64,000 bases of DNA from Bacteroidales bacterium (lineage in GTDB: Bacteria > Bacteroidota > Bacteroidia > Bacteroidales > JAFGXI01): the NCBI GenBank assembly GCA_016936665.1, contig JAFGXI010000009.1:22648-86647 (forward strand). The letters run 5' to 3'. The notes under the pieces are model-generated. The model saw only the letters and a program-made list of their open reading frames with translations, searched no databases and was not told where the DNA came from. Every line of letters begins with the position of its first letter. The first letter of the stretch is position 1. Positions 9,179 to 17,521 of the stretch are shown in pieces. The translations under genes and the position numbers were made by a program.

Positions 9179-9186
9179 TACATTTG
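9179..9186 (+). promoter_or_regulatory. -7 promoter box of the amidohydrolase gene
   Basis: TACATTTG matches TAnnTTTG and ends 4 bp before the ATG at 9191, which would place the transcription start at or within a few bases of the start codon. This both fixes the gene start at 9191 and predicts a leaderless or near-leaderless mRNA. No TTTG at 19-nt spacing; the IS right end occupies the -33 area. Confidence 0.6.
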
Positions 9187-9190
9187 TATA

Positions 9191-10372
9191 ATGAAACGAA
9201 TCGGAGCGAATTATATCATTACAAATCAAGGAGAACCATTAAAAAACGCATACTTGGAGCTCGAAGACGACGGTACAATTATTCAAATTGTTCATACCAA
9301 TGGGGAACTTAAAGAAGTTTCGGGGCTCTCGTTTTACAATGGTGTTTTGGTTCCCGGTTTTGTTAATGCACATGCTCATCTTGAATTGTCTCATCTCAAA
9401 AATTTGATAGAAACCCATAAAGGGCTTCCTCATTTTATTCAGAAAATCAGATCCTTACGATCTCAGAACGAAACAGATGACAAAGCAATGAAGCAAGCCG
9501 ATAAAACAATGCAAGTGGAAGGCATTGTTTTAGTAGGCGATATTTCTAATGGCCCGGAATCGATTAAAACAAAATCGAAAAGCCCTATTCGGTATCATAC
9601 CTTTGTCGAAGTATTTGGGCTGGACAAATATAAAGCTCACGATATTTTTGAAAAAGCAGAAAATTTGGTCTCATCTTTTCAAGATGCAGGATTAAAAGCT
9701 GGCATTGTTCCTCATGCGCCTTACTCTGTGTCCGAAAAATTATTTGAACTCATCAGTGGTTCGTCTTATGAGCACAATACCACTTTGAGCATGCACAACC
9801 AAGAGACCGCCTCAGAAAATCAAATGTTTATCGACAAAACAGGAGAATTAGTCGACGGATTGTTATCGAGTGGTATCAAGTTAGATTATTTTTATCCAAC
9901 GGGCTTTAATTCGCTACCTTCTACTTTAGTGCAACTTCCAAAATGCTCAAAAATTAATTTAGTTCACAACACTTACACCGAACAAGCCGATATTGATAAA
10001 ACAAAAGCATACACTCAACATGCTTTTTGGACATTGTGCCCCAACGCAAATCTATACATCGAAAACAAACTACCGAACATTGACTTATTATTACAAAATG
10101 ATTTAAAAATATGTATTGGCACCGACAGTTTAGCGTCCAACGAGCGGTTATCAATTTTAAATGAATTAAAAACCATTCAAAATCATTATCCCGAAATTCC
10201 ATTTGCAACACTTATTCGTTGGGCTACTTTAAATGGCGCAGAGATGTTAGATGAATCTTTTAAATACGGCAGTTTCGAAAAGGGCAAAAAACCGGGCATT
10301 AATTTGATTGAAAATTTTGATTTTAAGAATTTTAAATTAAACCCGGAAAGTAAAGTTAAAGTTCTACTCTAA
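9191..10372 (+). CDS. Amidohydrolase-family metal-dependent deaminase or hydrolase
   Basis: The start is set at ATG 9191 (MKRIGANYIITNQGEPL) because the upstream ATG at 9149 lies inside the IS end and before the promoter. The 393-residue product has the amidohydrolase fold: a small N-terminal beta-sandwich, the HxH metal motif in FVNAHAHLELSHLK at about residues 57-70, the PHAPYSVS and SMHNQET strands, a third metal His region LVHNTYT, and the catalytic Asp in ICIGTDSLASN. This pattern is that of the cytosine/guanine/aminofutalosine-deaminase-like branch. The substrate cannot be told. A DUF4249 gene follows 17 bp downstream. Confidence 0.85.
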   Translation: MKRIGANYIITNQGEPLKNAYLELEDDGTIIQIVHTNGELKEVSGLSFYNGVLVPGFVNAHAHLELSHLKNLIETHKGLPHFIQKIRSLRSQNETDDKAMKQADKTMQVEGIVLVGDISNGPESIKTKSKSPIRYHTFVEVFGLDKYKAHDIFEKAENLVSSFQDAGLKAGIVPHAPYSVSEKLFELISGSSYEHNTTLSMHNQETASENQMFIDKTGELVDGLLSSGIKLDYFYPTGFNSLPSTLVQLPKCSKINLVHNTYTEQADIDKTKAYTQHAFWTLCPNANLYIENKLPNIDLLLQNDLKICIGTDSLASNERLSILNELKTIQNHYPEIPFATLIRWATLNGAEMLDESFKYGSFEKGKKPGINLIENFDFKNFKLNPESKVKVLL

Positions 10373-10389
10373 TTTTATACATTTATTGT

Positions 10390-11229
10390 ATGCAAAAAAA
10401 GAGTTTCATTTTATTACTAATTTTAAACGCATTAATTGGCGTTCTTTCCTGCGAAAAAGAAGTGAAATGGAATGCTCCCACAAGCGATTCTCACCAGTTG
10501 GTAGTTGAAGGCATTCTAACCAACGAACTCAAAAATCAAATTATTATATTAAGCTATTCCAAAAATAATTTAAATGATGTTTCGACAAAAGTTAGCAACG
10601 CTACAGTTAAAGTAAAAAGTGGAGACGAAACTTATAAATTTATTAACATCGATAGTTTACCCGGTTATTATTTCAGCGAAAAGCCCTTTGCTGCATCAGT
10701 AAGTAAAACTTACTATTTGCAAGTTTCACTAAATGGGAACATCTACACGGCAAGTACACAAATGACAGCAATTCACCCTACCCCTGAACTTATAGTGGCC
10801 CCAAACGAAGATTCATCTTATTTTCAAATCAACTACGTATGTTCAAATTACAGTCCGGACGAAGAAGCTTTGTATGAAATTCAAATTTTTGCCGACACGA
10901 TTATTTCATCCACAGACACCTGTGCAAAAGCTCTTCAATATTATTATACATTTAACACCGTCGATATAGGAGAAATTTTTGCGCCAGATAGACCTGCATT
11001 GCTTTTTGATTCTTCTGCTGTTATTATCGAAAGAAAATATTCGCTCACCCCAGATTATGCAGATTTTGTAAGAGCAATGATATCGGAAACCCAATGGCAA
11101 GGAACTTTTTTTTCGGAATTTCCAGCCAATATGCCAAGCAATTTGAGCAATGGTGCTTTGGGATATTTTACAGCTTGCACCGTACAAAGCGACACAATTG
11201 AAATTAAAAAAGTTTTACTGAACCAGTAA
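10390..11229 (+). CDS. DUF4249-type lipoprotein
   Basis: The 279-residue product starts with a lipoprotein signal peptide whose lipobox reads IGVLSC, followed by EKEV. It continues with a short beta-rich domain typical of DUF4249 (VVEGILTNELKNQIIILS, ATVKVKSGDETYKF, YYLQVSLNGNIYTAST). In Bacteroidota these lipoproteins usually accompany TonB-dependent receptors; none lies next to this one. It is 17 bp downstream of the amidohydrolase, and its last 15 bp overlap the convergent LuxE-like gene. Function unknown; probably an outer-membrane lipoprotein. Confidence 0.8.
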   Translation: MQKKSFILLLILNALIGVLSCEKEVKWNAPTSDSHQLVVEGILTNELKNQIIILSYSKNNLNDVSTKVSNATVKVKSGDETYKFINIDSLPGYYFSEKPFAASVSKTYYLQVSLNGNIYTASTQMTAIHPTPELIVAPNEDSSYFQINYVCSNYSPDEEALYEIQIFADTIISSTDTCAKALQYYYTFNTVDIGEIFAPDRPALLFDSSAVIIERKYSLTPDYADFVRAMISETQWQGTFFSEFPANMPSNLSNGALGYFTACTVQSDTIEIKKVLLNQ

Positions 11230-12183
11230 ATTACATCCTCTTACATCAGCATTATCGAACCTGCCTAACACCGAAAAACTTTCGTCGGCGTTAAATTTCC
11301 CCAAATCTTGAGTAGCAATAAAAGCACAACTGTCGATATTTGCTAAATCGATAATATTGATGCCGCCTGTTTGTCCCTCTTTTAAAAATGCTTTTGGATC
11401 GTTTACATCTCGAATTAAAATCCTCATCCAAGGAGGGCAATCGTAAAAGCCATGGCCTTTTGAATAAGCCTGCGATAGTAATTCTGTCATGCCATACTCA
11501 GAACAAATTGTATTAACACCTAAACCTTGTTTTAAACGTTGATGAAAATCTTCCTTGGTCATTTCCTGTCTTGTACCTTTCATACCGCCTGTTTCGATAA
11601 CCAAAGTATGTTTCAAATTCAATTGTTTAAAGGCTATCAAATCGAGTAAAGCATAACTAACACCCCATAATATTGTTTTTTGATGCTTATCTTCGAGTTG
11701 TTGCAGTTTATTTGTCAATGCTTCGTAATCTCGTAAATAGTACCCGTTCTCCGGATGCGAAGACGCCTGCATAAGCGCATCGACCATATAAATTAGCGAA
11801 GATCCCTCGCGCTCAAGATAAGATGGCAATAGGGCAATAAAACAATAATCTTTAGGTGGCCCAAAAAATATTTGAAATGCGTTTAAAAAAGATGCTTTAT
11901 ATATTTCTAAATCTGCAACATAATGTTTCGAACTGCTCATACCGGAAGTGCCACTGCTAGTAAAACAAATTTTATTACTTTTATTCCGATCGAAAACTGT
12001 ATGCGTTTTAAATAATTCTATGGGTAAAAATGGAATATCTTCAATTTTTGATATTGTTTTGGGATCAATCTTTAAGTATTTTATAAATTGCTTATACGTC
12101 TCAATTCTAGCCGACTGATCGTAGAATAACGCCAATGCCTGATCCTCAAAATTGAGCTTGCTTGCCGACAAAAACTTCATCAA
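11215..12183 (-). CDS. LuxE-like acyl-protein synthetase family enzyme
   Basis: Adenylate-forming enzyme related to LuxE acyl-protein synthetase (ANL superfamily). The 322-residue product contains FTSSGTSGMSSSKHYV, the ATP-binding P-loop-like motif, then FIALLPSYLEREGSSLIYMVDAL, and SEYGMTELLSQAYS, the A5-type acyl-adenylate motif. Near the end is GRFDNADVRGCNLLVQ, close to the family C-terminus. It would activate a carboxylic acid and pass it to a protein or thiol; the acceptor is not evident. Starts with two Met codons; either is possible. A LEA14-like lipoprotein gene lies 3 bp upstream on the same strand. Confidence 0.8.
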   Translation of the reverse strand: MMKFLSASKLNFEDQALALFYDQSARIETYKQFIKYLKIDPKTISKIEDIPFLPIELFKTHTVFDRNKSNKICFTSSGTSGMSSSKHYVADLEIYKASFLNAFQIFFGPPKDYCFIALLPSYLEREGSSLIYMVDALMQASSHPENGYYLRDYEALTNKLQQLEDKHQKTILWGVSYALLDLIAFKQLNLKHTLVIETGGMKGTRQEMTKEDFHQRLKQGLGVNTICSEYGMTELLSQAYSKGHGFYDCPPWMRILIRDVNDPKAFLKEGQTGGINIIDLANIDSCAFIATQDLGKFNADESFSVLGRFDNADVRGCNLLVQ

Positions 12184-12186
12184 TTA

Positions 12187-12651
12187 TTAATTAAATTGCT
12201 TACTTATTTTTGTGGTTTTGTTATAGTCTACCGGAATCTTTTTATTGAAAAGGAATTTACGTGCTTTTACATAGCCATGCACTTCCACTTTTGCTCTATT
12301 GGTCAATAAAGAAGGAACGATCAACAAGCCCCCTTTGGCTAATTTATCTAATTGTATTCTGAATACCAAATGTTTAACTTCATCCGAATTAGCATCAATT
12401 TTTACATTTTTAACCTTGTTTATTTTACCAAGAGCAATCCCATTAAAAGTAATATCTAAATCTACATCACTAATGGTAAATCCGAAATTATTAGGGTTTT
12501 TAATGGGTGCAGCAAGAACTACTTCGATATACTCTTTAGTTATTTCATTGATATTAAAACTCTGTAAGTTGCCAACTTCTACTTCCTTTACTTCGCACGA
12601 GTAAAGAAAAAAAGTAAATACTAAAAAAACGATAGTCCAAACTCGATTCAT
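12187..12651 (-). CDS. LEA14-like (LEA type 2) lipoprotein
   Basis: The start is set at ATG 12651 so that the protein begins with MNRVWTIVFLVFTFFLYSC, a lipoprotein signal ending in a FLYSC lipobox; the longer frame from 12684 would put codons over the promoter. The mature part (about 135 residues) has the LEA type 2 pattern: IEVVLAAPIKNPNNFGFTIS, DLDITFNGIALGKI, and HVFRIQL-like strands. Such proteins are small beta-sandwiches thought to be structural envelope components. Likely the first gene of a two-gene unit with the LuxE-like enzyme. Confidence 0.75.
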   Translation of the reverse strand: MNRVWTIVFLVFTFFLYSCEVKEVEVGNLQSFNINEITKEYIEVVLAAPIKNPNNFGFTISDVDLDITFNGIALGKINKVKNVKIDANSDEVKHLVFRIQLDKLAKGGLLIVPSLLTNRAKVEVHGYVKARKFLFNKKIPVDYNKTTKISKQFN

Positions 12652-12670
12652 ATTAAAAAATATTAAAACA

Positions 12671-12678
12671 CAAAAGTA
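12671..12678 (-). promoter_or_regulatory. -7 promoter box of the LEA14-like/LuxE-like unit
   Basis: The minus strand reads TACTTTTG here, 19 bp before the ATG at 12651. No -33 TTTG at ideal spacing. It supports the shortened start of the lipoprotein gene. Confidence 0.55.
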
Positions 12679-13012
12679 AAACATTTAAGCTTAATAATAT
12701 TCTTAAAGCAAAGAGATCGAAACACATAAAGGCAAGAGAAGCACGCCAAATATTAGTTCCTAGTTAATGATGAAATCACATTTGTAATTCTAAAAAGAAA
12801 CAAAAAATCAACATCGATTTTAACAATCAACAAAAATTAATGTTTTATAAACAAATTTATCCAGAGTTATTAACATTAGAATATACTTTTATCTACTTGT
12901 TTTACTGTTATTTACAAATATTTTAAAACTGTTATAAACAAGACTGTTTAAAGTATTTAACATTTGTTGAAAACTATACTAATACTATAGTGTAGTGTGT
13001 TTTTTTGCTATG
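12679..13012. other. AT-rich divergent intergenic region
   Basis: A 330-bp, very AT-rich stretch between two divergent promoters. It holds one near DnaA-box (TTATCCAGA at 12857-12865) but no cluster of boxes, and no gene or stable hairpin was found. Confidence 0.5.
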
Positions 13013-13020
13013 TAATTTTG
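13013..13020 (+). promoter_or_regulatory. -7 promoter box of the SPOR-like protein gene
   Basis: TAATTTTG, a TAnnTTTG match, 20 bp before the ATG at 13041. It argues against the earlier in-frame start at 13005, which would precede the promoter. Confidence 0.55.
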
Positions 13021-13040
13021 GTAAAAACTGGATAATAAGC

Positions 13041-14378
13041 ATGTTAAAAGCATATCTAATTGGTGTATATTCAATCGTGGTCTTCTTCCTGAGCTGGTTT
13101 ACCAATCCGGTTGAACTAAAAATGATTGCGCCTCAAGAAGTTGTTGCTGGCGTACCATTCGAAGTTGAAGTTATAATTAATAAAGGAACAATCGATGGTT
13201 TTGCACGCTTCCAACAAGAACTACCTAAAGGCTTTACTGCAGAAGTCATCGACCCCGCCACAGGCGATTTTAAATTCGAAGATCAGTTAGTTAAATTATT
13301 TTGGCTAATCATTCCGAACAAAGAAGAAATTGTAGTTAGGTATAGAATTAATACAGACGTTAATGTCAGTGGTAAATACAGCCTAGCCGCCATTTTTTCT
13401 TACATCGATGGTGATAAAAAATATGCCGAAATGCCACTCCACGAAATAAACATTACGCCCTCTCCTCTAGCTAATCAGTCGACAGACAGCTCCAAAATAG
13501 AAATGCAAGCTCCACCACAGGTCACTTGCCAACGACACTCGGTTAAAATTAATGCTCAAGGAGAGATCGAAATCGAATTGCTCGTTAACAGAGGTGAGTT
13601 AAGACCAGATCAGTTTGCTAAAATTCAAGAAATTGTACCTCGCGGGTTTGATGCTAAAAGCCTTGAAACCAAAGGTGGTATATTTACGTTCATGAACAAC
13701 GAAGCTAAATTTTTATGGATGACTTTACCCACCGAACAAGAATTTTTGGTTGCTTATAAACTTATTCCTGAGAAAGATGTTAACCTGAAAAAATTAGAAA
13801 TAAAAGGTAATTTCTCATACATTGTCGACGGACAAACTATTGAGGTTCCTCTAACAGAGATGGACAAAACAGTTGCCGAAATCGTTTCTGAACAATTAGC
13901 ATATCAGCAAGGCGACTGGAAATCGGCTACCGACACAAACGAAACAACTGTAAGCGACGTTGCCGATAACACAAACAATACAAATAACAATGAGGTGTCC
14001 GACAATAACCTAGCCGACAACAATACACAAGAAGATAACATTGAGGCATCGAACAACACCAATCAGATCATTTCTATACCGCAACCCGATGCCGCAGTAC
14101 ATTACAGAATTCAAATCGCAGCCGGTCATAAAAAAATCGATACAAAACCATATTTCAAGAAATTAAAAGTTAAAGAATCTGTGAATGTCGAAATGCTGGA
14201 AGGTTGGTATAAATACACTATCGGGAGTTACAGTCAGTACTTACAAGCTCGAAATAAACGCAACGATATTTGGGCTCAAACCCCCATCACCGACGCCTTT
14301 GTAACGGCCTATAATAACGGGCAAAGAATCACCGTACAAGAAGCTTTAATGATAACCAATCAAACTTGGTATCAATAA
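13041..14378 (+). CDS. Exported protein with tandem beta domains and a SPOR-like C-terminus
   Basis: The 445-residue product from ATG 13041 begins with a hydrophobic export signal (MLKAYLIGVYSIVVFFLSWF). Two similar domains follow, about residues 22-145 and 155-280, each with a GF-rich LPKGF or VPRGF phrase, a FxW(L/M) phrase before a VxY(R/K) strand, and a GxFSYIxDG strand, so they look like an internal duplication. Then come an Asn/Asp/Thr-rich linker (about 300-345) and a C-terminal region starting YRIQIAAG with GWYKYTIGSY, which fits a SPOR peptidoglycan-binding domain. The next gene, 50 bp downstream, encodes an outer-membrane protein. Role unknown; an envelope scaffold is plausible. Confidence 0.72.
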   Translation: MLKAYLIGVYSIVVFFLSWFTNPVELKMIAPQEVVAGVPFEVEVIINKGTIDGFARFQQELPKGFTAEVIDPATGDFKFEDQLVKLFWLIIPNKEEIVVRYRINTDVNVSGKYSLAAIFSYIDGDKKYAEMPLHEINITPSPLANQSTDSSKIEMQAPPQVTCQRHSVKINAQGEIEIELLVNRGELRPDQFAKIQEIVPRGFDAKSLETKGGIFTFMNNEAKFLWMTLPTEQEFLVAYKLIPEKDVNLKKLEIKGNFSYIVDGQTIEVPLTEMDKTVAEIVSEQLAYQQGDWKSATDTNETTVSDVADNTNNTNNNEVSDNNLADNNTQEDNIEASNNTNQIISIPQPDAAVHYRIQIAAGHKKIDTKPYFKKLKVKESVNVEMLEGWYKYTIGSYSQYLQARNKRNDIWAQTPITDAFVTAYNNGQRITVQEALMITNQTWYQ

Positions 14379-14428
14379 TATTGTACTGATTCGAAAGATT
14401 TATTATCTTTAGCAGGTACACTCATGCA

Positions 14429-15844
14429 ATGAAGAAGTACCTTTTAGCAATATGGCTCACATGGTCTATTACCTTGTCTTTTAGTCAAGTAGATACTTCT
14501 TTTGTATCTCCTCCAGACACTTCCGACAACGGATTTGATTACTTTTATACCGAAGAAGAGCGGTCGAAGTACCTCAATTACAAACCAATTATCAGTGTTG
14601 GAACTGGCGTTTTAAAATTTTATGGCGATGTTCGCGATGTGTATGGGAAAAGCCCAATTATGGGAAACACAGCAGTCAATCTGGGGATTTCAAGAGACTT
14701 AAATAACTTTCTTACCGTTCATTTTAATGCTACTTATGGGAATTTATCTGGTCTAGAAAGCTCAACAGACAGAAATTTGAATTTCAAAACAGAAATATTA
14801 AATGGTGCACTGTTGTTATCTTACAATTTCTATCATTTGCTCAAAAAACCCGATATGCTTTTAGAATACAAAAAGCAAAGAAAACTGATACCTGAAATTG
14901 CAATTGGTTTAAGTGCGTTTAACTTTTCTTCTAAAGCCGATATGAAAGATGCCTACGGCAATACCTATCATTATTGGAGCGATGGCACTATAAGAAACCT
15001 ACCTGAAAACCCTCAGAACGAAACAAAAAGCCTTGTTTTACAACGCGATTATAGTTACGAGACAGACCTCAGAGAGCTCGATTTAGACGGACTAGGTAAA
15101 TATACCAAAGCAGCTTTTGCTGTACCGATTGATGTGAGCATAAACTACCAATTGCACGAACGTGCCATGATTAAATTCGGATCTACATATTATTTTGTAG
15201 TAAACGATAATATTGACAACGTTTCTCCTGCAGGAATTGATAACAGAAAAGGTAAATCGGGTGGCGATAATTACTTATACACATATGCCAGTATTAAACT
15301 CGACTTGTTCTCGAACGAAAAAGAAGTATACGAAGACGCAACTTACTACGTCTCTCCAGAAATTATAGATGCCTTGTTGGCTGAAGATGAAGATGGCGAT
15401 GGTGTTGCCGATATTTGGGATAAATGCCTCGAAACACCTAAAGGGATAGCTGTAGATGATTTTGGTTGTCCGTTCGACGACGACCAAGATGGGTTTGCCA
15501 ACTACCGCGACAAAGAACTCAACACAGAAAAAGACTCCATTACAAACATGGAAGGTGTTAAACTAACACCCGAAGAATGGCAAGCCTATAGCGACACTTC
15601 AGATGCTATTGCATACTACGAAATTTGCGACTATTACCCCAGCATGTGCTACGACCACCCATCCGAACGCTATCGTAATATGTTCGTGAAGATACCCGAT
15701 AAATTTATTAATTTAGACGAAGACAAAGACGGTTATATTTCGATTGAAGAAGTTAGCAAAGCTATTGATGAATTCTTTAACATGACATCGAGTTTAACCA
15801 TCGACGATATTTACGAGCTAACAGAATTCTTCTTTAGTCAGTAA
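14429..15844 (+). CDS. Outer-membrane beta-barrel protein with thrombospondin-type and EF-hand calcium motifs
   Basis: The 471-residue product has a signal peptide (MKKYLLAIWLTWSITLSFSQ). An amphipathic beta-strand region of about residues 45-300 (GTGVLKFYGDV, LGISRDLNNFLTVHFNATYG, ending in LYTYASIKLDLF) looks like an OmpA-like barrel. The end carries calcium motifs: DEDGDGVADIWDKC and DDDQDGFANYRDK (thrombospondin type 3 repeats) and a canonical EF-hand loop, DEDKDGYISIEE, near residue 433. It lacks an OmpA peptidoglycan-binding domain; the upstream SPOR-like protein could supply that link. Function unknown. Confidence 0.75.
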   Translation: MKKYLLAIWLTWSITLSFSQVDTSFVSPPDTSDNGFDYFYTEEERSKYLNYKPIISVGTGVLKFYGDVRDVYGKSPIMGNTAVNLGISRDLNNFLTVHFNATYGNLSGLESSTDRNLNFKTEILNGALLLSYNFYHLLKKPDMLLEYKKQRKLIPEIAIGLSAFNFSSKADMKDAYGNTYHYWSDGTIRNLPENPQNETKSLVLQRDYSYETDLRELDLDGLGKYTKAAFAVPIDVSINYQLHERAMIKFGSTYYFVVNDNIDNVSPAGIDNRKGKSGGDNYLYTYASIKLDLFSNEKEVYEDATYYVSPEIIDALLAEDEDGDGVADIWDKCLETPKGIAVDDFGCPFDDDQDGFANYRDKELNTEKDSITNMEGVKLTPEEWQAYSDTSDAIAYYEICDYYPSMCYDHPSERYRNMFVKIPDKFINLDEDKDGYISIEEVSKAIDEFFNMTSSLTIDDIYELTEFFFSQ

Positions 15845-16144
15845 TCATATTAGTTCATCTAATTTGTAAGAAATCTACAATTTTATTAAATAGTACAATT
15901 ATACGTACCTAGTACTGTTCACTTCTTTCGTGTGAATAGTTTATATTTCAATTTTACATTTCGACGACAACTAAAGGTGCTTAAAGGAATTTAGTATGGC
16001 TTATTCTTATCTTTCAATAAGCAAACCTAACTGTATGAAAATTTTTTATTTTGATTCAGCTAAAAAAACAACTTGATATACTCAGGCACAAAATTTTATA
16101 AGATAATTGTAAAATTATATAACACATCCCCTATGGGAAGCTTA
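15845..16144. other. Intergenic region ahead of the PqqD/ATP-grasp cluster
   Basis: Three hundred bases, AT-rich, no gene, tRNA or clear terminator visible. It separates the OMP gene from the promoter of the next cluster. Confidence 0.5.
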
Positions 16145-16152
16145 TACATTTG
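16145..16152 (+). promoter_or_regulatory. -7 promoter box of the PqqD/ATP-grasp cluster
   Basis: TACATTTG matches TAnnTTTG, 59 bp before the chosen ATG at 16212. An in-frame ATG at 16155 would fall on the transcription start, so the internal start is preferred. All six downstream genes are on the same strand with short gaps, so this may be the sole promoter of the cluster. Confidence 0.55.
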
Positions 16153-16211
16153 TAATGTTGCTTTCAAAACTGACGGCAACAAACATTCAGATAAAAAATA
16201 AATTTAAGAAG

Positions 16212-16457
16212 ATGAAAGTACGATCCAATTTAGCTGTTAGCGAAGACGGTTTTGTGTTCGATCCAAAAACCGGTGAGAGTTATACCGTAAACGAAGTTGG
16301 TATTTCAGTCTTACAACACCTTAGTCGTGGTACTCAGATAGATGCTTTGGTAGATGCTCTGGAAAAAGAGTACGATGCCGATCGATACACTTTAGAAAAA
16401 ACTGTGGGCGATTTTGTTCAAATGATGAAAGAATATAATTTGTTAGATCATGAGTAA
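16212..16457 (+). CDS. PqqD-like small protein (RiPP recognition element fold)
   Basis: The 81-residue acidic product from ATG 16212 (MKVRSNLAVSEDGFVFDPKT) resembles the PqqD family: a beta-hairpin with the phrase GESYTVNEVGISVLQHLSRG, followed by a winged-helix-like segment (DALVDALEKEYDADRYTLEK) and a last helix VGDFVQMMKEYNLL. PqqD-type domains bind leader peptides or partner enzymes in peptide modification pathways. The C-terminal residues are DHE, ending in glutamate. Its stop codon overlaps the ATP-grasp gene by 8 bp, which implies translational coupling and a physical or functional partnership. Alternative start at 16155 gives a 100-residue form. Confidence 0.78.
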   Translation: MKVRSNLAVSEDGFVFDPKTGESYTVNEVGISVLQHLSRGTQIDALVDALEKEYDADRYTLEKTVGDFVQMMKEYNLLDHE

Positions 16458-17493
16458 AAAAGCGATTACGGTAGCCGTTACCGGTTTAAATAATACCGAT
16501 AATCCCGGGCCGGGCATTCCTGTCATTAGAGGATTGCTCGACAGCGATTTTTTCGAGGTTAGAATTATTGGACTGGCATACGAAAATCTTGAGCCCGGTA
16601 TTTATATGGATTTAGTGCATAAAGTATATAATGTACCTTATCCTTCGACTGGTACCGATGCTTTGTTGGCAAGAATAGCATACATCAATTCAATCGAAAA
16701 TATCGATTTGCTCATTCCAAATTTCGATGCTGAATTATATTCTTTTATGCGTTCAAAAGACCAACTATTACAAATGGGGATTCACACTTTTTTACCGAGT
16801 TTAGAACAATTCGAAGAGCGTCATAAATCAAATCTACCGGAGTTCGGAAAAAAATATAATGTTGATGTTCCCAAAAGCAAAGCACTAACTTCAACTTCAG
16901 AAATTTACAGTTTGAAGCCCGATTTTCAATTCCCTTACTTAGTAAAAGGTAAATTTTACGATGCCTACGTATGTTACAGTCACGAGCAAGCCACAACACA
17001 GTTTAACAAATTATCATCGAAATGGGGACTCCCTGTTATTGTACAAGAATTTGTACACGGTACAGAAGTGAATGTGATAGCCTTGGGCGATGGTACAGGT
17101 GAGACAATTGCTGCTGTTCCAATGCGTAAACAGTATATCACAGATAAAGGTAAAGCTTGGGGAGGTATTACTATCGGCGATGAGGAGATGATGAGTTTAA
17201 CTCGGCATATCATTCGAGAAACCAAATGGAAAGGAGGCATGGAACTGGAATTGATTAAAACCAGCGACAATAGATATTATCTTATCGAAATTAATCCTAG
17301 AATTCCGGCTTGGGTGTATTTGGCAGTTGGAGCAGGGCAAAATATCCCGGAAGCACTAGCGAAATTAGCTTTAGGATACGAACAAAAACCATTTACACAT
17401 TACGAAGTAGGAAAAATGTTCATCCGTTATTCTTACGATTTAATTACAGATGTAAATGTATTTCAACGTTTGTCGATGACTGGGGAACTTTAA
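16450..17493 (+). CDS. ATP-grasp family ligase
   Basis: ATP-dependent carboxylate-amine or carboxylate-thiol ligase of unknown substrate. The 347-residue product has an N-terminal Rossmann-like pre-ATP-grasp domain (VTGLNNTDNPGPGIPVIRGLL, about residues 8-28, and IDLLIPNFDAELY), a nucleotide-binding lid region (FPYLVKGKFYDAYVCYS, with PVIVQEFVHGTEVNV as the adenine-clamping strand) and the metal-binding end LIEINPRIPAWVYLAVGAG. It resembles the CPSase/PurT-like branch and has no partner synthase domain. It overlaps the PqqD-like gene and precedes a LysA-like gene by 28 bp. Confidence 0.88.
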   Translation: MSKKAITVAVTGLNNTDNPGPGIPVIRGLLDSDFFEVRIIGLAYENLEPGIYMDLVHKVYNVPYPSTGTDALLARIAYINSIENIDLLIPNFDAELYSFMRSKDQLLQMGIHTFLPSLEQFEERHKSNLPEFGKKYNVDVPKSKALTSTSEIYSLKPDFQFPYLVKGKFYDAYVCYSHEQATTQFNKLSSKWGLPVIVQEFVHGTEVNVIALGDGTGETIAAVPMRKQYITDKGKAWGGITIGDEEMMSLTRHIIRETKWKGGMELELIKTSDNRYYLIEINPRIPAWVYLAVGAGQNIPEALAKLALGYEQKPFTHYEVGKMFIRYSYDLITDVNVFQRLSMTGEL

Positions 17494-17521
17494 CAATTTA
17501 CCATTAAACATTAAAAAAAAG

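Noticed and set aside
12857..12865. DnaA box and possible replication origin in the AT-rich gap
   Set aside because: Only one box-like sequence with a mismatch, no cluster, no dnaA nearby, and the AT-richness is explained by two divergent promoters.
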